From Poriferisodalis sp965198245 (GTDB taxonomy: Bacteria; Actinomycetota; Acidimicrobiia; Acidimicrobiales; Poriferisodalaceae): DNA of 64,000 bases. Both the position numbers and the translations under genes were made by a program. The notes under the pieces were generated by a model that was not told the origin of the DNA, did no database searches, and was given only the letters and a program-made list of their open reading frames with translations. Position 1 is the first letter of the stretch. Each line of letters starts with the position of its first letter. Of the stretch, positions 23,205-32,007 are shown piece after piece. Location of the stretch: assembly GCF_965198245.1 (NCBI RefSeq), contig NZ_OZ240249.1:186001-250000 (forward strand). The letters are read 5' to 3'.

Positions 23205-24791
23205 TCAGCGAGGGGTCGGGCCGGACTGGGTTGGACCGGACCCCGCAGCGGCGTGCCAGAGATGCTGTGCAGCCCACGCACGGTAGGGGCGCCAGCGCTC
23301 GGCCACCGTGTCGATTTCCCGTGGTTGCATCGGGTGATCCACCAGGCGCTCTATCGCCCGGCGCAGGCCCAGATCGGAGGCGGGGAATGCGTCGTCGTGG
23401 CCGAACACCCGCATCGCGACGAGATGCGCAGTCCAGGGCCCGATGCCGGGCAGTTCACAGAGCTGGGCCACGGTGGCTTCGAGGGTGTCAGTGGCGCTCA
23501 AGTCCACGTCGCCGCTGGCGACTGCGCGGGAGATGCCGACGATGGTGTCGATTCGTCGCTGGGTGAACCCCAGCCCCGCGAGCCCTGCGGTTCCGGCATC
23601 AGCGAGCTTCGCTGCGTCCGGGAAGAGGTGAGTCAGTGGCACCGCAACGTCTTCGCCGTGCTCGATGCGCGCAGGTGAACCTGCGCAGCATTCCAATAAC
23701 GCATCAATCGGTGTGCCGAAGCGCTGTGTGATCCGGCCGGACAACGTAGACGCCGCGGCGAGCGAGATCTGCTGCGCGACGACGATGCGGATGGCGGTCT
23801 CGAAGCGGTCCCACGAGCGCGGCACGCGCAAGCCTGGTGCGGAGCGCGTGAGTGGCCCGATGAGCGGGTCGTCGGCGAGCGCAGCTGCAGCCGGCGAAGG
23901 ATTGGTGTCGGTTCCGAGCAAGGCCCTTGCGCGGCTCACGGCGTCGATGATCGAGTCGTACGTCGGCAGATGCAGCCGCATCTGCAGCTGTTCGCCGTCG
24001 CCCGGCACGGCCGCCATGGGGGCGGCGTCTGTTGGCACGGCCGCCATGGGGGCGGCGTCTGTTGGCACGGCCGCCATGGGGGCGGCGTCTGTTGGCACAG
24101 TCACCTCGACGATGCCGGCATGCCCATACGCGCTGAAGCTGCGGACATAAGCGGCTGAGCCGCCAGCACCGGTGACGGCCTCGACACCCGGTATGGCTCT
24201 GGAGGCCTGGTGCGAGATGAACGCCTCGAAGTCGAATGGCGCCAGGTACGGCAATGCGAGCACGAGGCCGCCGTCGAGGCGAGGCCGTTCGCCTCGGCGC
24301 CGCTTCGACCGCAACTCTGTAGGCGTGAAACAGAACACCGAGGTAATGGCCCTGTGCAGCTGGCGCGGCCCGCCGAAGCCCGCAGCTCGGGCGATCTCGG
24401 CGAACGTCAGATCGGTGTCGTCGATCAGGCAGCGGGCGAAGTGCGCCCTGCGCGATCGGGCGATGGTTGTGGGAGTCGCCCCGACATGGTGCTCGAACAA
24501 TCGCCGCAGTTGACGGGCGCTGTAGCCCACGTGGGCCGCCAGTGCCTCTTCGTCGTGGTGATCGAGAAAGCCGTCGTTGATGCGCAGCAGTGCCGCTCCG
24601 ACCGGCGTGGGCACGTCCAGATCGGCCAGTGAGCCGGCGCGGCGTTCTGGATGGCAACGCAGGCACGGACGGAAACCAGCCACCTCGGCGGCCACCGGAT
24701 TGGAGTAGTGCGTCACGTTGTGCGGCAGTGGCTGTGCCGAGCAGTCCGCTCGGCAGTAGATGCCCGTGGTGAGAACGGCTTCTACCTGCAT
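23205..24791 (-). CDS. Ada-type regulator fused to AlkA DNA glycosylase
   Basis: A 528-aa fusion. Residues ~5-50 are an Ada zinc domain with four cysteines (GIYCRADC at 13 and 17; FRPCLRC at 43 and 46), one of which in Ada accepts methyl from phosphotriesters. Residues ~60-160 are an AraC-type helix-turn-helix. Residues ~170-510 are AlkA: an N-terminal beta domain and the HhH-GPD repair domain, with LPGIGPWTAHLVAMR and the catalytic Asp in FPASDLGLRRA. It excises alkylated bases and probably activates its own operon. The N-terminus lacks about 25 residues before the first zinc ligand. A three-copy in-frame 30-bp duplication lies in the AlkA N-terminal region. Confidence 0.9.
   Translation of the reverse strand: MQVEAVLTTGIYCRADCSAQPLPHNVTHYSNPVAAEVAGFRPCLRCHPERRAGSLADLDVPTPVGAALLRINDGFLDHHDEEALAAHVGYSARQLRRLFEHHVGATPTTIARSRRAHFARCLIDDTDLTFAEIARAAGFGGPRQLHRAITSVFCFTPTELRSKRRRGERPRLDGGLVLALPYLAPFDFEAFISHQASRAIPGVEAVTGAGGSAAYVRSFSAYGHAGIVEVTVPTDAAPMAAVPTDAAPMAAVPTDAAPMAAVPGDGEQLQMRLHLPTYDSIIDAVSRARALLGTDTNPSPAAAALADDPLIGPLTRSAPGLRVPRSWDRFETAIRIVVAQQISLAAASTLSGRITQRFGTPIDALLECCAGSPARIEHGEDVAVPLTHLFPDAAKLADAGTAGLAGLGFTQRRIDTIVGISRAVASGDVDLSATDTLEATVAQLCELPGIGPWTAHLVAMRVFGHDDAFPASDLGLRRAIERLVDHPMQPREIDTVAERWRPYRAWAAQHLWHAAAGSGPTQSGPTPR
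24004..24098. repeat. 30-bp in-frame tandem repeat, three copies, in ada-alkA
   Basis: Three identical 30-bp units at 24004-24033, 24034-24063 and 24064-24093, plus a 5-bp partial. On the coding strand each adds VPTDAAPMAA. The copies are exact, which points to recent slippage or recombination. Confidence 0.95.
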
Positions 24792-24815
24792 GCAGCGAGT
24801 CTGGCCCGCAACGAT

Positions 24816-24857
24816 CGGACATAAACGGACATCACGAAGGACGTCCGAATTTGTCCG
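24816..24857. promoter_or_regulatory. CGGACA/TGTCCG half-site cluster upstream of ada-alkA
   Basis: The 102-bp gap before the ada start contains CGGACA at 24816-24821 and 24826-24831 and the inverse TGTCCG at 24852-24857, with a further GTCCG at 24843-24847. The spacing 25-66 bp upstream of the start suits an activator site, possibly for the Ada protein itself. This is inference from repetition only. Confidence 0.4.
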
Positions 24858-24893
24858 GTGTCGCAGAGGGCTCTTGACGGTCTCTTCGAAGAA

Positions 24894-26327
24894 TCAGACC
24901 CCGCCGGAGTTGCTTGACGTGACAGTTCGGCGGGCTCGGCGGCGACGCAGCCACCACCACGCCACCCAGAGCGCGATCGCGATAACCGGCAGGAACGGCA
25001 GCAGAGCGCCGATGATCAGCAGCACGCCGTTGCCCACGGTCACGAGCGCATCCCAGCCGCCGCTCAGCGCATCGCCGAAGCCGGGCGGCGAGTCGTCCTC
25101 TTCGACGTACAGGTGCAGCCCGACGGTGCGAGCCAGCTGTGCCAGATCGTCGCCGTCGTCGGTCACCGGCACGGCGCGTAACTGAACATCGACGTCGAGG
25201 CCGCGGGTGGCGACACGGCCGGCAATGCGACCCTCGCTGACAGGCTCGGTGAGGGTGGTGACCACGCGGTCGCCAGGCTCGATGCGTTCAATGTCGGTGC
25301 CCTCGACCACGCTCAGGTCGCCCATGGCGAAGCGAAGCGCATCCGAACTGAGCCGCACATCGGTGAGCGTCGTTTCGCCTTTGTTCTCCAGCTCGAAGCA
25401 GAACTTCACGTCGCCTTCGGGCGGTGCCACCAGTTCGGTGAACCCGAGGCAGGGGTCCTCGTCGCCGGTGCTCAGCCACGCCCGAATCGTCAGTGCAGAC
25501 GTGGGCACTGCCGCGGCGGCCTCGTCGATGTTCAACGTGATCGTGGCCAGATCGACTCGATCCCGCAGCGATCGCAGCTGACCTCGAAGCCGTTCGAGGT
25601 TGGTTTCGCGGTCGGAGAGTTCGCGTTCGAGCTCGGCGACGCCTTTCGCGTCTTCGGCTCGGCTGAGGAACTCGCGCAGCCGATCCACACTGATCTCTGC
25701 GGTGCCGATGCGGCTGCCGAGGTCGACGACGATGTCGGTGACGTCCTCGGCGCTCACATTCTGCTCGAGCAGTTCGCCGACGCCCGAGAGGCGTTGGAGT
25801 GCGTTGGCGAACTGGTCGGGACGGACCTTGAACGTCAGTGTCGTGTGCGCACGGCCCCGGGTGGAGGTCTGCTGGGCGAACGTGAAGCCGCCCACGCTCT
25901 CGATGATCGATGTCGCCTCGGCGGCAGCAGCGGAGACATCGATTGCTTCCACCGAGATCCAGGCGGTGTAGATGATGTCGCGGCCCAGATCGGCGGGTAC
26001 AACCGGCGGTGCCCCAGCCAGTGAGTCCGAGCCCGATTCTTCTTGGGCAGCAGCTCCACCGCTCGTGAGAGAAGCGGGCTGTGCGGCCATTTCCTCCTCC
26101 ATGGCCGTTTCCTCTTCGGCCATGTCGTCATCGGCCATGTCGAAGTCGCCTTCGGCCATGTCAGCGGCGGGGAACGCCGCAGGTACATCCTCGGTGTATG
26201 TGGCGTCGGAATCATCACTTCCGCCGTTGCACGCCGCAGCGAGCAACGTGAGGGCGAGCGCCGCCAACATGAACTGCCACATGGCGCCCCGGCGTCGGCG
26301 GAACCTGTGGTCAGTGTTGGCGGTCAT
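24894..26327 (-). CDS. DUF4349 lipoprotein
   Basis: A 477-aa exported lipoprotein. A basic start and hydrophobic run end in the lipobox LLAAAC (Cys33), followed by an acidic Met/Asp/Glu-rich linker. The DUF4349 core is GRDIIYTAWISVEAID with the heptad-rich DRLREFLSRAEDAKGVAELE coiled coil. A predicted immunoglobulin-like segment comes next, then one C-terminal helix (VLLIIGALLPFLPVIAIALW) with an RRRRARR tail. The protein thus appears anchored at both ends. Function is unknown for the family. Confidence 0.85.
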   Translation of the reverse strand: MTANTDHRFRRRRGAMWQFMLAALALTLLAAACNGGSDDSDATYTEDVPAAFPAADMAEGDFDMADDDMAEEETAMEEEMAAQPASLTSGGAAAQEESGSDSLAGAPPVVPADLGRDIIYTAWISVEAIDVSAAAAEATSIIESVGGFTFAQQTSTRGRAHTTLTFKVRPDQFANALQRLSGVGELLEQNVSAEDVTDIVVDLGSRIGTAEISVDRLREFLSRAEDAKGVAELERELSDRETNLERLRGQLRSLRDRVDLATITLNIDEAAAAVPTSALTIRAWLSTGDEDPCLGFTELVAPPEGDVKFCFELENKGETTLTDVRLSSDALRFAMGDLSVVEGTDIERIEPGDRVVTTLTEPVSEGRIAGRVATRGLDVDVQLRAVPVTDDGDDLAQLARTVGLHLYVEEDDSPPGFGDALSGGWDALVTVGNGVLLIIGALLPFLPVIAIALWVAWWWLRRRRARRTVTSSNSGGV

Positions 26328-26366
26328 AGCGTGCTCCTTGTGTCTGCAGTGATGTCAGCGGTGGTG

Positions 26367-27539
26367 TCAGCGGAACGCTGGGATGTTGGTGATCTGCTGG
26401 CCGAGGATCAGCCCGTGGATCTCCTCGGTGCCCTCGTAGGTCATGACCGATTCCATGTTCGCTGCATGGCGCATCGGCGCATATTCGGTGGAGACCCCGT
26501 TGGCGCCCATCATCGCCCGGGCCGTGCGGGCCACATCGATGGCCACCCGGCAGTTGTGCCGCTTCGCCATCGAGACGTGATGCGGTCGCAGCCGGTGCTG
26601 TTCCTTCAGCTGCCCGAGCCGCATGGCCTGCAGGTTGGCATTGGTGATCGACGTAAGCATGTCGGCGAACTTGATCTGGCTGATCTGGAAGCTCGCCAGT
26701 GGCCTGCCGAACTGGGGGCGTTCGAGCTGGTAGTCCAGCGCTGCCTCGTAGCAGCAGCGGGCCACGCCCACGGCCCCGAAGGCAATGCCGAAGCGGGCTT
26801 CTGACAGGCAGCTCAGCGGCGCGCCGATGCTCAGCGCATCTCCCAGCCGCATCGACTCGGGCACCTCGACGTCGTCCATGTAGAACTCGCCGGTCACCGA
26901 GGCCCGCAGCGAGAGCTTGTTCTGGATCTTGCGGGCCTCGAAGCCCGGTGAGTCGGTGGGCACCAGAAAACCCCGGAATCCGTCGTCGGTGTTGGCCCAC
27001 ACGATGGCCAGGTCGGCCAGCCCGGCGTTGGTGATCCACCGCTTGGCCCCGTTGAGGATCCAGGTGTCGCCGCTACGCACCGCCCGGGTGGTCATCGAGA
27101 CCGGGTCGGAGCCGTGGTCGGGCTCGGTCAGCCCGAAGCAGCCGATGATCTCGCCGGCGGCCATACGAGGCAGCCACGCCTCTTTCTGTTCAGTGGAGCC
27201 GTAACGCCAGATGGGGAACATGCACAGCGACCCCTGCACCGACACGAAGCTGCGCAGCCCGCTGTCGCCGGCCTCCAGCTCCCGGCAGGCCACGCCGTAC
27301 GCCATGGCCGAGGCGCCCGCACAGCCGAATCCGTCGAGGTGCATGCCAAGCAGGCCCATGTCGGCGATCGTCGGGATCAGCTCCATGGGGAAGGTGCCCG
27401 CCTCGAAGTGGTCGCCCACGATCGGATCCCACTCCTTGGCCACGAAGGTGGCGACGGTGTCGCGAATCATCGTCTCCTCATCGGTGAGGAACTCGTCCAT
27501 TTCGTAGAAGTCCGACAGCGAGACAGGCGTTTGGCTCAT
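26367..27539 (-). CDS. Acyl-CoA dehydrogenase, glutaryl-CoA dehydrogenase-like
   Basis: A 390-aa flavoprotein with the GCDH-like blocks SVQGSLCMFPIWRYGSTEQK, CFGLTEPDHGSDP, GAKRWITNAGLADLAIVWA, ERPQFGRPLASFQ and the ending TYEGTEEIHGLILGQQIT. The Glu of YEG(T) is the usual catalytic base. Glutaryl-CoA dehydrogenases make crotonyl-CoA and CO2 in lysine, tryptophan and benzoyl-CoA breakdown. Decarboxylation cannot be confirmed without checking the arginine that binds the distal carboxylate. Start ATG 27539 (MSQTPVSL); the much longer open frame upstream overlaps the divergent hydrolase gene. Confidence 0.88.
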   Translation of the reverse strand: MSQTPVSLSDFYEMDEFLTDEETMIRDTVATFVAKEWDPIVGDHFEAGTFPMELIPTIADMGLLGMHLDGFGCAGASAMAYGVACRELEAGDSGLRSFVSVQGSLCMFPIWRYGSTEQKEAWLPRMAAGEIIGCFGLTEPDHGSDPVSMTTRAVRSGDTWILNGAKRWITNAGLADLAIVWANTDDGFRGFLVPTDSPGFEARKIQNKLSLRASVTGEFYMDDVEVPESMRLGDALSIGAPLSCLSEARFGIAFGAVGVARCCYEAALDYQLERPQFGRPLASFQISQIKFADMLTSITNANLQAMRLGQLKEQHRLRPHHVSMAKRHNCRVAIDVARTARAMMGANGVSTEYAPMRHAANMESVMTYEGTEEIHGLILGQQITNIPAFR

Positions 27540-27686
27540 GGGCGAATACTGCCGCGCCTGCGGCAGACGGGCCAGCCAACCGCCCGGATCGTCGCCGAAC
27601 AGACACGCATCCGACATCGGGCAACTCTCGGTGCGATGCCCGTCGCCGCAGACGATTCGTGGCCTGCCGCAGTACTGTGCGCTGCT

Positions 27687-28436
27687 ATGTCCGAGGACTC
27701 GCAGGTGACGCCACCGCCCACCGAGAGCAGGCTCTATTTCCGCCAGCTGCTGTCGGGTCAGGATTTCGCCATCAGCGACCCGATCGCCCGCCAGATGGTG
27801 AATTTCTCCTACCTGATCGGTGATCGGGAGACCCACGAGGCCGTCGTGGTGGACCCGGCCTACGCCGTGGATGACTTGCTCGACATGCTCGCCGAAGACG
27901 ACATGGCGCTCACCGGTGTGCTGGCCACGCACTTCCACGCCGACCACGTCGGTGGGAACATGATGGGCTACAGCATCGAGGGCGTCGCCCAGCTGCTCGA
28001 ACGCCAGGGCACCAAGATCCACTTGCAGGCACCCGAGGCGGAGTTGGTGCGCAAGACCACGGGCATCTCCGTCGATGACATGGAACTGCACGCGCCGGGC
28101 GACGTCGTGTCGGTGGGGGCCATCGACATCGAGCTGCTGCACACGCCAGGGCATACACCTGGCAGCCAGTGCTTTTTGGTGGCAGGGGCGCTCGTTGCCG
28201 GCGACACGCTGTTTCTCGACGGCTGCGGCCGCATGGACCTGCCCGGCAGCGACCCCGCCGCGATGTATCGCTCGCTGCACGACACGCTCGCCAAGGTGCC
28301 CGATGAGACCGTGCTGTTTCCCGGGCACCGGTACTCGTTCGAGCCGAGCGCCACCATGGGCCAGACACGCCAGATGAACTACGTCTTCAAGCCAAGCAGC
28401 GAGGCTCAGTGGCTGATGATGTTCGGTCAGGGCTGA
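27687..28436 (+). CDS. Metallo-beta-lactamase-fold hydrolase (glyoxalase II/persulfide dioxygenase type)
   Basis: A 249-aa MBL-fold protein with the metal motif THFHADHVGGN, the downstream LLHTPGHTPGS, the bridging Asp in VAGDTLFLDGCGR, and LFPGHRY. The fold class includes glyoxalase II and persulfide dioxygenases. The next gene, 14 nt away, is a tandem rhodanese, a frequent partner of persulfide dioxygenase in sulfide or thiol-sulfur detoxification. That context favours a sulfur role, but it is inference. Start ATG 27687. Confidence 0.85.
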   Translation: MSEDSQVTPPPTESRLYFRQLLSGQDFAISDPIARQMVNFSYLIGDRETHEAVVVDPAYAVDDLLDMLAEDDMALTGVLATHFHADHVGGNMMGYSIEGVAQLLERQGTKIHLQAPEAELVRKTTGISVDDMELHAPGDVVSVGAIDIELLHTPGHTPGSQCFLVAGALVAGDTLFLDGCGRMDLPGSDPAAMYRSLHDTLAKVPDETVLFPGHRYSFEPSATMGQTRQMNYVFKPSSEAQWLMMFGQG

Positions 28437-28450
28437 CGTCCCCAGCAGCT

Positions 28451-29299
28451 ATGACGCCGCTTCCGCCTGTTGTGGGTGCGCAGGAGATTGCCAACCGCGA
28501 CGACATCGTGCTCTGCGATGTGCGCTGGTACCTCGACGGGCGATCGGGCCACGAGGCCTATCTGGCCGGTCACATTCCCGGGGCCATCTGGGTGAACCTG
28601 GACGAGCATCTGTCTGCGCATGGCGCTCCAGCCCACGGCAGGCATCCGCTGCCCGGTGCCGAGAGCTTTGCGGCTTCGCTCGGCAGTCTCGGCATCGGCC
28701 CCGATGACCCGGTCGTTGCCTACGACGACCTGAACGGCACCGCTGCCGGTCGGATGGTGTGGATGCTGCGAGTGCTCGGCCACGATGCCGCACTGCTCGA
28801 CGGGGGGCTGGGATCGTGGACTGGCAGCACTGAGACGGCGCCGAATGCGCGAGCAGCCTGCGAGCGCCCGGTGCGGGCTTGGCCGGAAGGGGCGTTCGTC
28901 GATATTGACGGAGCGGCCGGCGCCGGCGCCAGCCCCGAGGTCGTGCTCATCGATGCACGCGGCGGCGACCGTTATCGCGGCGAGACCGAGCCGGTCGATC
29001 CGCGCCCCGGGCACATTCCCGGCGCGGTCAATGTGCCGACAACCGACAACCTCGGTCCCGAGGGTCAATTCGCTGACCCCGAAACGCTGCGCGCTCGCTA
29101 CGAGGCTGAGGGCGTCGAGACCCCGGCGTCAGCTGCCGCCAAGAGCGTCGGCAACAACGCCGTCGTGTACTGCGGCTCAGGCGTCAGCGCCTGCATGGAC
29201 GCGCTGGCCATGGAGCGCGCCGGGTTGGGCCGCCCGCAGGTGTACATCGGGTCGTGGTCGCAGTGGAGCCACACCGACCGCCCAGCCGAGACTGTCTGA
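28451..29299 (+). CDS. Tandem-rhodanese sulfurtransferase
   Basis: A 282-aa protein with two rhodanese domains. The N-terminal one is inactive-type (CDVRWYLDGRSGHEAYLAGHIPGA); the C-terminal one has the catalytic loop VYCGSGVSACMDALAM, matching the CxxGVxA pattern of thiosulfate/3-mercaptopyruvate sulfurtransferases. It follows the MBL hydrolase closely on the same strand, so the pair probably acts together on persulfide sulfur. A strong hairpin lies 45 nt beyond its stop. Confidence 0.92.
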   Translation: MTPLPPVVGAQEIANRDDIVLCDVRWYLDGRSGHEAYLAGHIPGAIWVNLDEHLSAHGAPAHGRHPLPGAESFAASLGSLGIGPDDPVVAYDDLNGTAAGRMVWMLRVLGHDAALLDGGLGSWTGSTETAPNARAACERPVRAWPEGAFVDIDGAAGAGASPEVVLIDARGGDRYRGETEPVDPRPGHIPGAVNVPTTDNLGPEGQFADPETLRARYEAEGVETPASAAAKSVGNNAVVYCGSGVSACMDALAMERAGLGRPQVYIGSWSQWSHTDRPAETV

Positions 29300-29343
29300 G
29301 CGGTCCGGCCTCGCCGCCGCGACTGCTGCCAGTACCGCTCTGC

Positions 29344-29398
29344 CTCACTCTTTGCGCAAAAATGCCGTCTCAGGCGGCATTTTTGCGCAAAGAGTGAG
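29344..29398. terminator. 24-bp perfect hairpin between convergent genes
   Basis: The arms 29344-29367 and 29375-29398 are exact reverse complements around a 7-nt loop. Each arm contains the 10-bp palindrome TTTGCGCAAA. It sits between the stops of the rhodanese (29299) and the nitroreductase (29406), so a bidirectional terminator is the simplest reading. There is no long T-run outside the stem, and the perfection of the repeat is unusual. Confidence 0.7.
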
Positions 29399-29405
29399 CG
29401 CTGGC

Positions 29406-30185
29406 TCAGACCGGTGAGCCGGGCGGCGGACCTGCCGAGGTGAAGTGCGTGTCGGGCGGGTCGACGGCCCACGGCGCATCCTGCTCCCAGCGGTCCTCGT
29501 ATACGAGTTCGCGCAATGGCCGTCGCCGCACTGGGCCGTGGCGTCCAGCGGGCCGGCCGAGCGGGATCGTGACATGGATCGCCACGCCCTCCGGAATGCC
29601 GAGCAGCTCGCGAAGCTCGTCTTCGACATCGCGGTGCCAACCGGTGATGACCCCGCCGTATCCCAGCGCCCGGGCCGCCAGCAACAGGTTCTGCACGGCC
29701 GGGTACACCGATCCGCCCTCGGCGTAGGTGGGCTGCCGGTAGCGCACTAGGCACGCCAGGATCACCACCGGCGTCTCCTCAAAATGGTCGACGAAGTGCT
29801 GCATGGTGCGGGCCATGCGGGCCTTGGGCGAGTTGTCGGCGGCGCCGGAACCTTCCGCGTAGCCGTCGCCGGAGCGCTTCGCATTCCAGCCGTCGCGGAA
29901 GCTCTGGCCGAGCAGGGCTTTCACCTGCTGCGCGCTCGGGCCGTCGCGCAGCACGACGAAGCGGAACATCTGCCGGTTGGAGCCGCTGGGCGCCCGGCTG
30001 GCATGCCACAGGATCGATGCGAGGTCCTCGTCGGGGATCGGGTCGGGCAGGTAGCGGCGGATGGCCCGGGTGGTCGCCAGGCCTTCCAGCAGCCCGATCG
30101 GCCCGGTGCCGGTCCCGGTGCCAGACCCGACATCAGATCCGGTCCCAGCGTCAGCCCCAGTTCCGGACGCAGCTTCACTCATCAT
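29406..30185 (-). CDS. Nitroreductase family protein
   Basis: A 259-aa FMN-dependent NAD(P)H oxidoreductase fold. Signatures: TTRAIRRYLPDPIPDEDL, HASRAPSGSNRQMFRFVVL and the C-terminal AVQNLLLAARALGYGGVITGW. The first ~28 residues are a Gly/Thr/Ser low-complexity extension (GTGADAGTGSDVGSGTGTGT) outside the fold. The true start may therefore be later, although no better ribosome site was found. The substrate is unknown. Confidence 0.87.
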   Translation of the reverse strand: MMSEAASGTGADAGTGSDVGSGTGTGTGPIGLLEGLATTRAIRRYLPDPIPDEDLASILWHASRAPSGSNRQMFRFVVLRDGPSAQQVKALLGQSFRDGWNAKRSGDGYAEGSGAADNSPKARMARTMQHFVDHFEETPVVILACLVRYRQPTYAEGGSVYPAVQNLLLAARALGYGGVITGWHRDVEDELRELLGIPEGVAIHVTIPLGRPAGRHGPVRRRPLRELVYEDRWEQDAPWAVDPPDTHFTSAGPPPGSPV

Positions 30186-30222
30186 CGGCCTCGCTCATCT
30201 GCCCTGCGTTGTCGAGGCGACC

Positions 30223-31896
30223 TCACCGGCCGCCCTGTGTCTCGTTGAGGAAGTCCACCAGCTTGACGATGGCGTTCTCGGTGACGACGCCCGCAATCCG
30301 CCCACCGCTGTCGATGACGGGGTACAGCTCGATCTCCGCATCAGCCATCGCTTCGGTGACCTCGCGCAGTGTCCACGACGGGCGTGCCGGCTCGATGTCG
30401 GTCGTCATCACCTCGCCACACGTGACCGACATCCAGTCATTGCGATCCACATGGCGGGAATCGCTGAGCCGGATAACACCGAGGAAGTTCCGTTCGGGCC
30501 CCACCACGACGGCTTCGAGCTGCTTGCGAGGCAGCGCGATGCCCCACACGAAATCGGAGAGCGGGGCGTCGGCACTCACCGTGGGCACATCGGTTGACAT
30601 GGCGGAGTTGACCGGCATCTCCAGGCGACGCTCGAGGTGCCCGGTGCGGCTGTCCCGCTGGTACTGGGACACCGAGGAGTTGCCGATGAGCACCTGCGAC
30701 ACTGCGACTGCTACCAAGGCGGGCACAACAAATGCGGGCGCACCCGTCGACTCAGCCACGAACATCACCGCTGCCAGCGGGGTGCGGTAGCCCGCCGCTA
30801 GAAAGGCTGCCACGCCGATGAAGGGGAAGAACGCCAGCGATTCGGGCCCCAGCTCAATCCAGCCGCCGACCAGGCGCCCGACGATCAACCCGAACACGGC
30901 CAGCGGGATGAACACGCCGCCCACGCCGCCCGATGCGAGCACCGTCGATGTGGCCAAGACGCGCACCGCAAGCAGTGCTCCCAACAGCACGAGCGACTCT
31001 TCGGGATTGAGCGACCAGTTCACCAGCTGACCCTCGGCGGTCGGGCCCAGCGACAGCGGCGCCTCGAACAGAAACTCGCAGAGCACGGCGAGGCCCACCA
31101 AGACCCCGCCGCCGCACAATGCCACCAGCCACCAGGGCCGGTCGGACTCTTGAATCCGCTTGGCGGCTCCCAGAATGCGGCAGAACGCTGACGCTGCGAG
31201 CCCGCACAGGGCGCCCACGACGGCTGCTCCCAGCAGTTCCTGGCGGCCGAATCCGACTCTCACCATTTCGGTGCCGATTTCGAATGGGCGGTCGTCGAAG
31301 CCAGTGACCAGCACGTACACGACGTAGCTAGAGGCGCTCGAGAGCAGTGCGGGAAGCAACGCCCGGCGGCCCAGGTCACTTCTGTAGGGCGCTTCGAGGG
31401 CGAACAGCACCCCGGTGGCGGGCGCTTGGAAGATGGCGCTGACGCCTGCCGCGGCACCGGCCACCAGCAGCGCGTAGCCCTCCCGGTTGCGGAACAGACG
31501 CCGGGCGACGCGCTGTATCGCGCTCCCCGCCGTGGCACCCGCATAGATCGACGGGCCTTCAAGCCCGACTGCGCCTCCGGACCCGATGGTGACGATGCCG
31601 GCTGCCAGCCGGAAGGGCAGGTCGCGGAACCGCATCGGGTAGGTGCGGTCGTGGAAGGCCCGGATGTACTCCTCCGAGGTGGACGGCGAGAGCCGGCGAC
31701 CGGCATCGGCCCAGCGCAGCATCAGCACCGCAGCCCACAGTCCGAGCGCCGGCGCCAGCACTCGCTGCCACGGCGGCAGATGCAGCACCCGTTCGAGCAG
31801 CACCTTCTCGCTCAGCACGGCAACGGCGGCCACGATCAGGCCGGTGACGACGCCCACGGCGACATACGTGGCGAAGCGGAGCAGCCGGTTTCTCAT
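30223..31896 (-). CDS. ClC-family chloride channel/antiporter with CBS domains
   Basis: A 557-aa membrane protein. The ClC core shows the selectivity/gating motif GGAVGLEGPSIYAG with the external Glu of transporters, and the GGVGGVFIP (GxFxP) motif, within about 16-18 helices. The last ~130 residues form a CBS pair (NSAMSTDVPTVSADAPLSDF; EVMTTDIEPARPSWTLREVT), which senses adenine nucleotides in other ClCs. The gating Glu suggests H+/Cl- exchange rather than a pure channel. It ends 38 nt after the nitroreductase start on the same strand. Confidence 0.92.
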   Translation of the reverse strand: MRNRLLRFATYVAVGVVTGLIVAAVAVLSEKVLLERVLHLPPWQRVLAPALGLWAAVLMLRWADAGRRLSPSTSEEYIRAFHDRTYPMRFRDLPFRLAAGIVTIGSGGAVGLEGPSIYAGATAGSAIQRVARRLFRNREGYALLVAGAAAGVSAIFQAPATGVLFALEAPYRSDLGRRALLPALLSSASSYVVYVLVTGFDDRPFEIGTEMVRVGFGRQELLGAAVVGALCGLAASAFCRILGAAKRIQESDRPWWLVALCGGGVLVGLAVLCEFLFEAPLSLGPTAEGQLVNWSLNPEESLVLLGALLAVRVLATSTVLASGGVGGVFIPLAVFGLIVGRLVGGWIELGPESLAFFPFIGVAAFLAAGYRTPLAAVMFVAESTGAPAFVVPALVAVAVSQVLIGNSSVSQYQRDSRTGHLERRLEMPVNSAMSTDVPTVSADAPLSDFVWGIALPRKQLEAVVVGPERNFLGVIRLSDSRHVDRNDWMSVTCGEVMTTDIEPARPSWTLREVTEAMADAEIELYPVIDSGGRIAGVVTENAIVKLVDFLNETQGGR

Positions 31897-32007
31897 GCCG
31901 CTGCATTTCTACAACGATCAACCGGTCATCGCCGTACCAGTCCTGCACCGGCGAGCCCGACGCCGAGAACTCGAAGCGTCTGGGCGCATCAAGAAGCCGT
32001 GTAATAG

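Noticed and set aside
24004..24098. Possible CRISPR-like array
   Set aside because: Units are contiguous with no unique spacers, are in frame within a gene, and no cas genes are present. The same applies to 56866-56970.
27540..28328. Long N-terminal extension of the glutaryl-CoA-dehydrogenase-like protein
   Set aside because: It overlaps the clear MBL hydrolase on the other strand and shows no family similarity.
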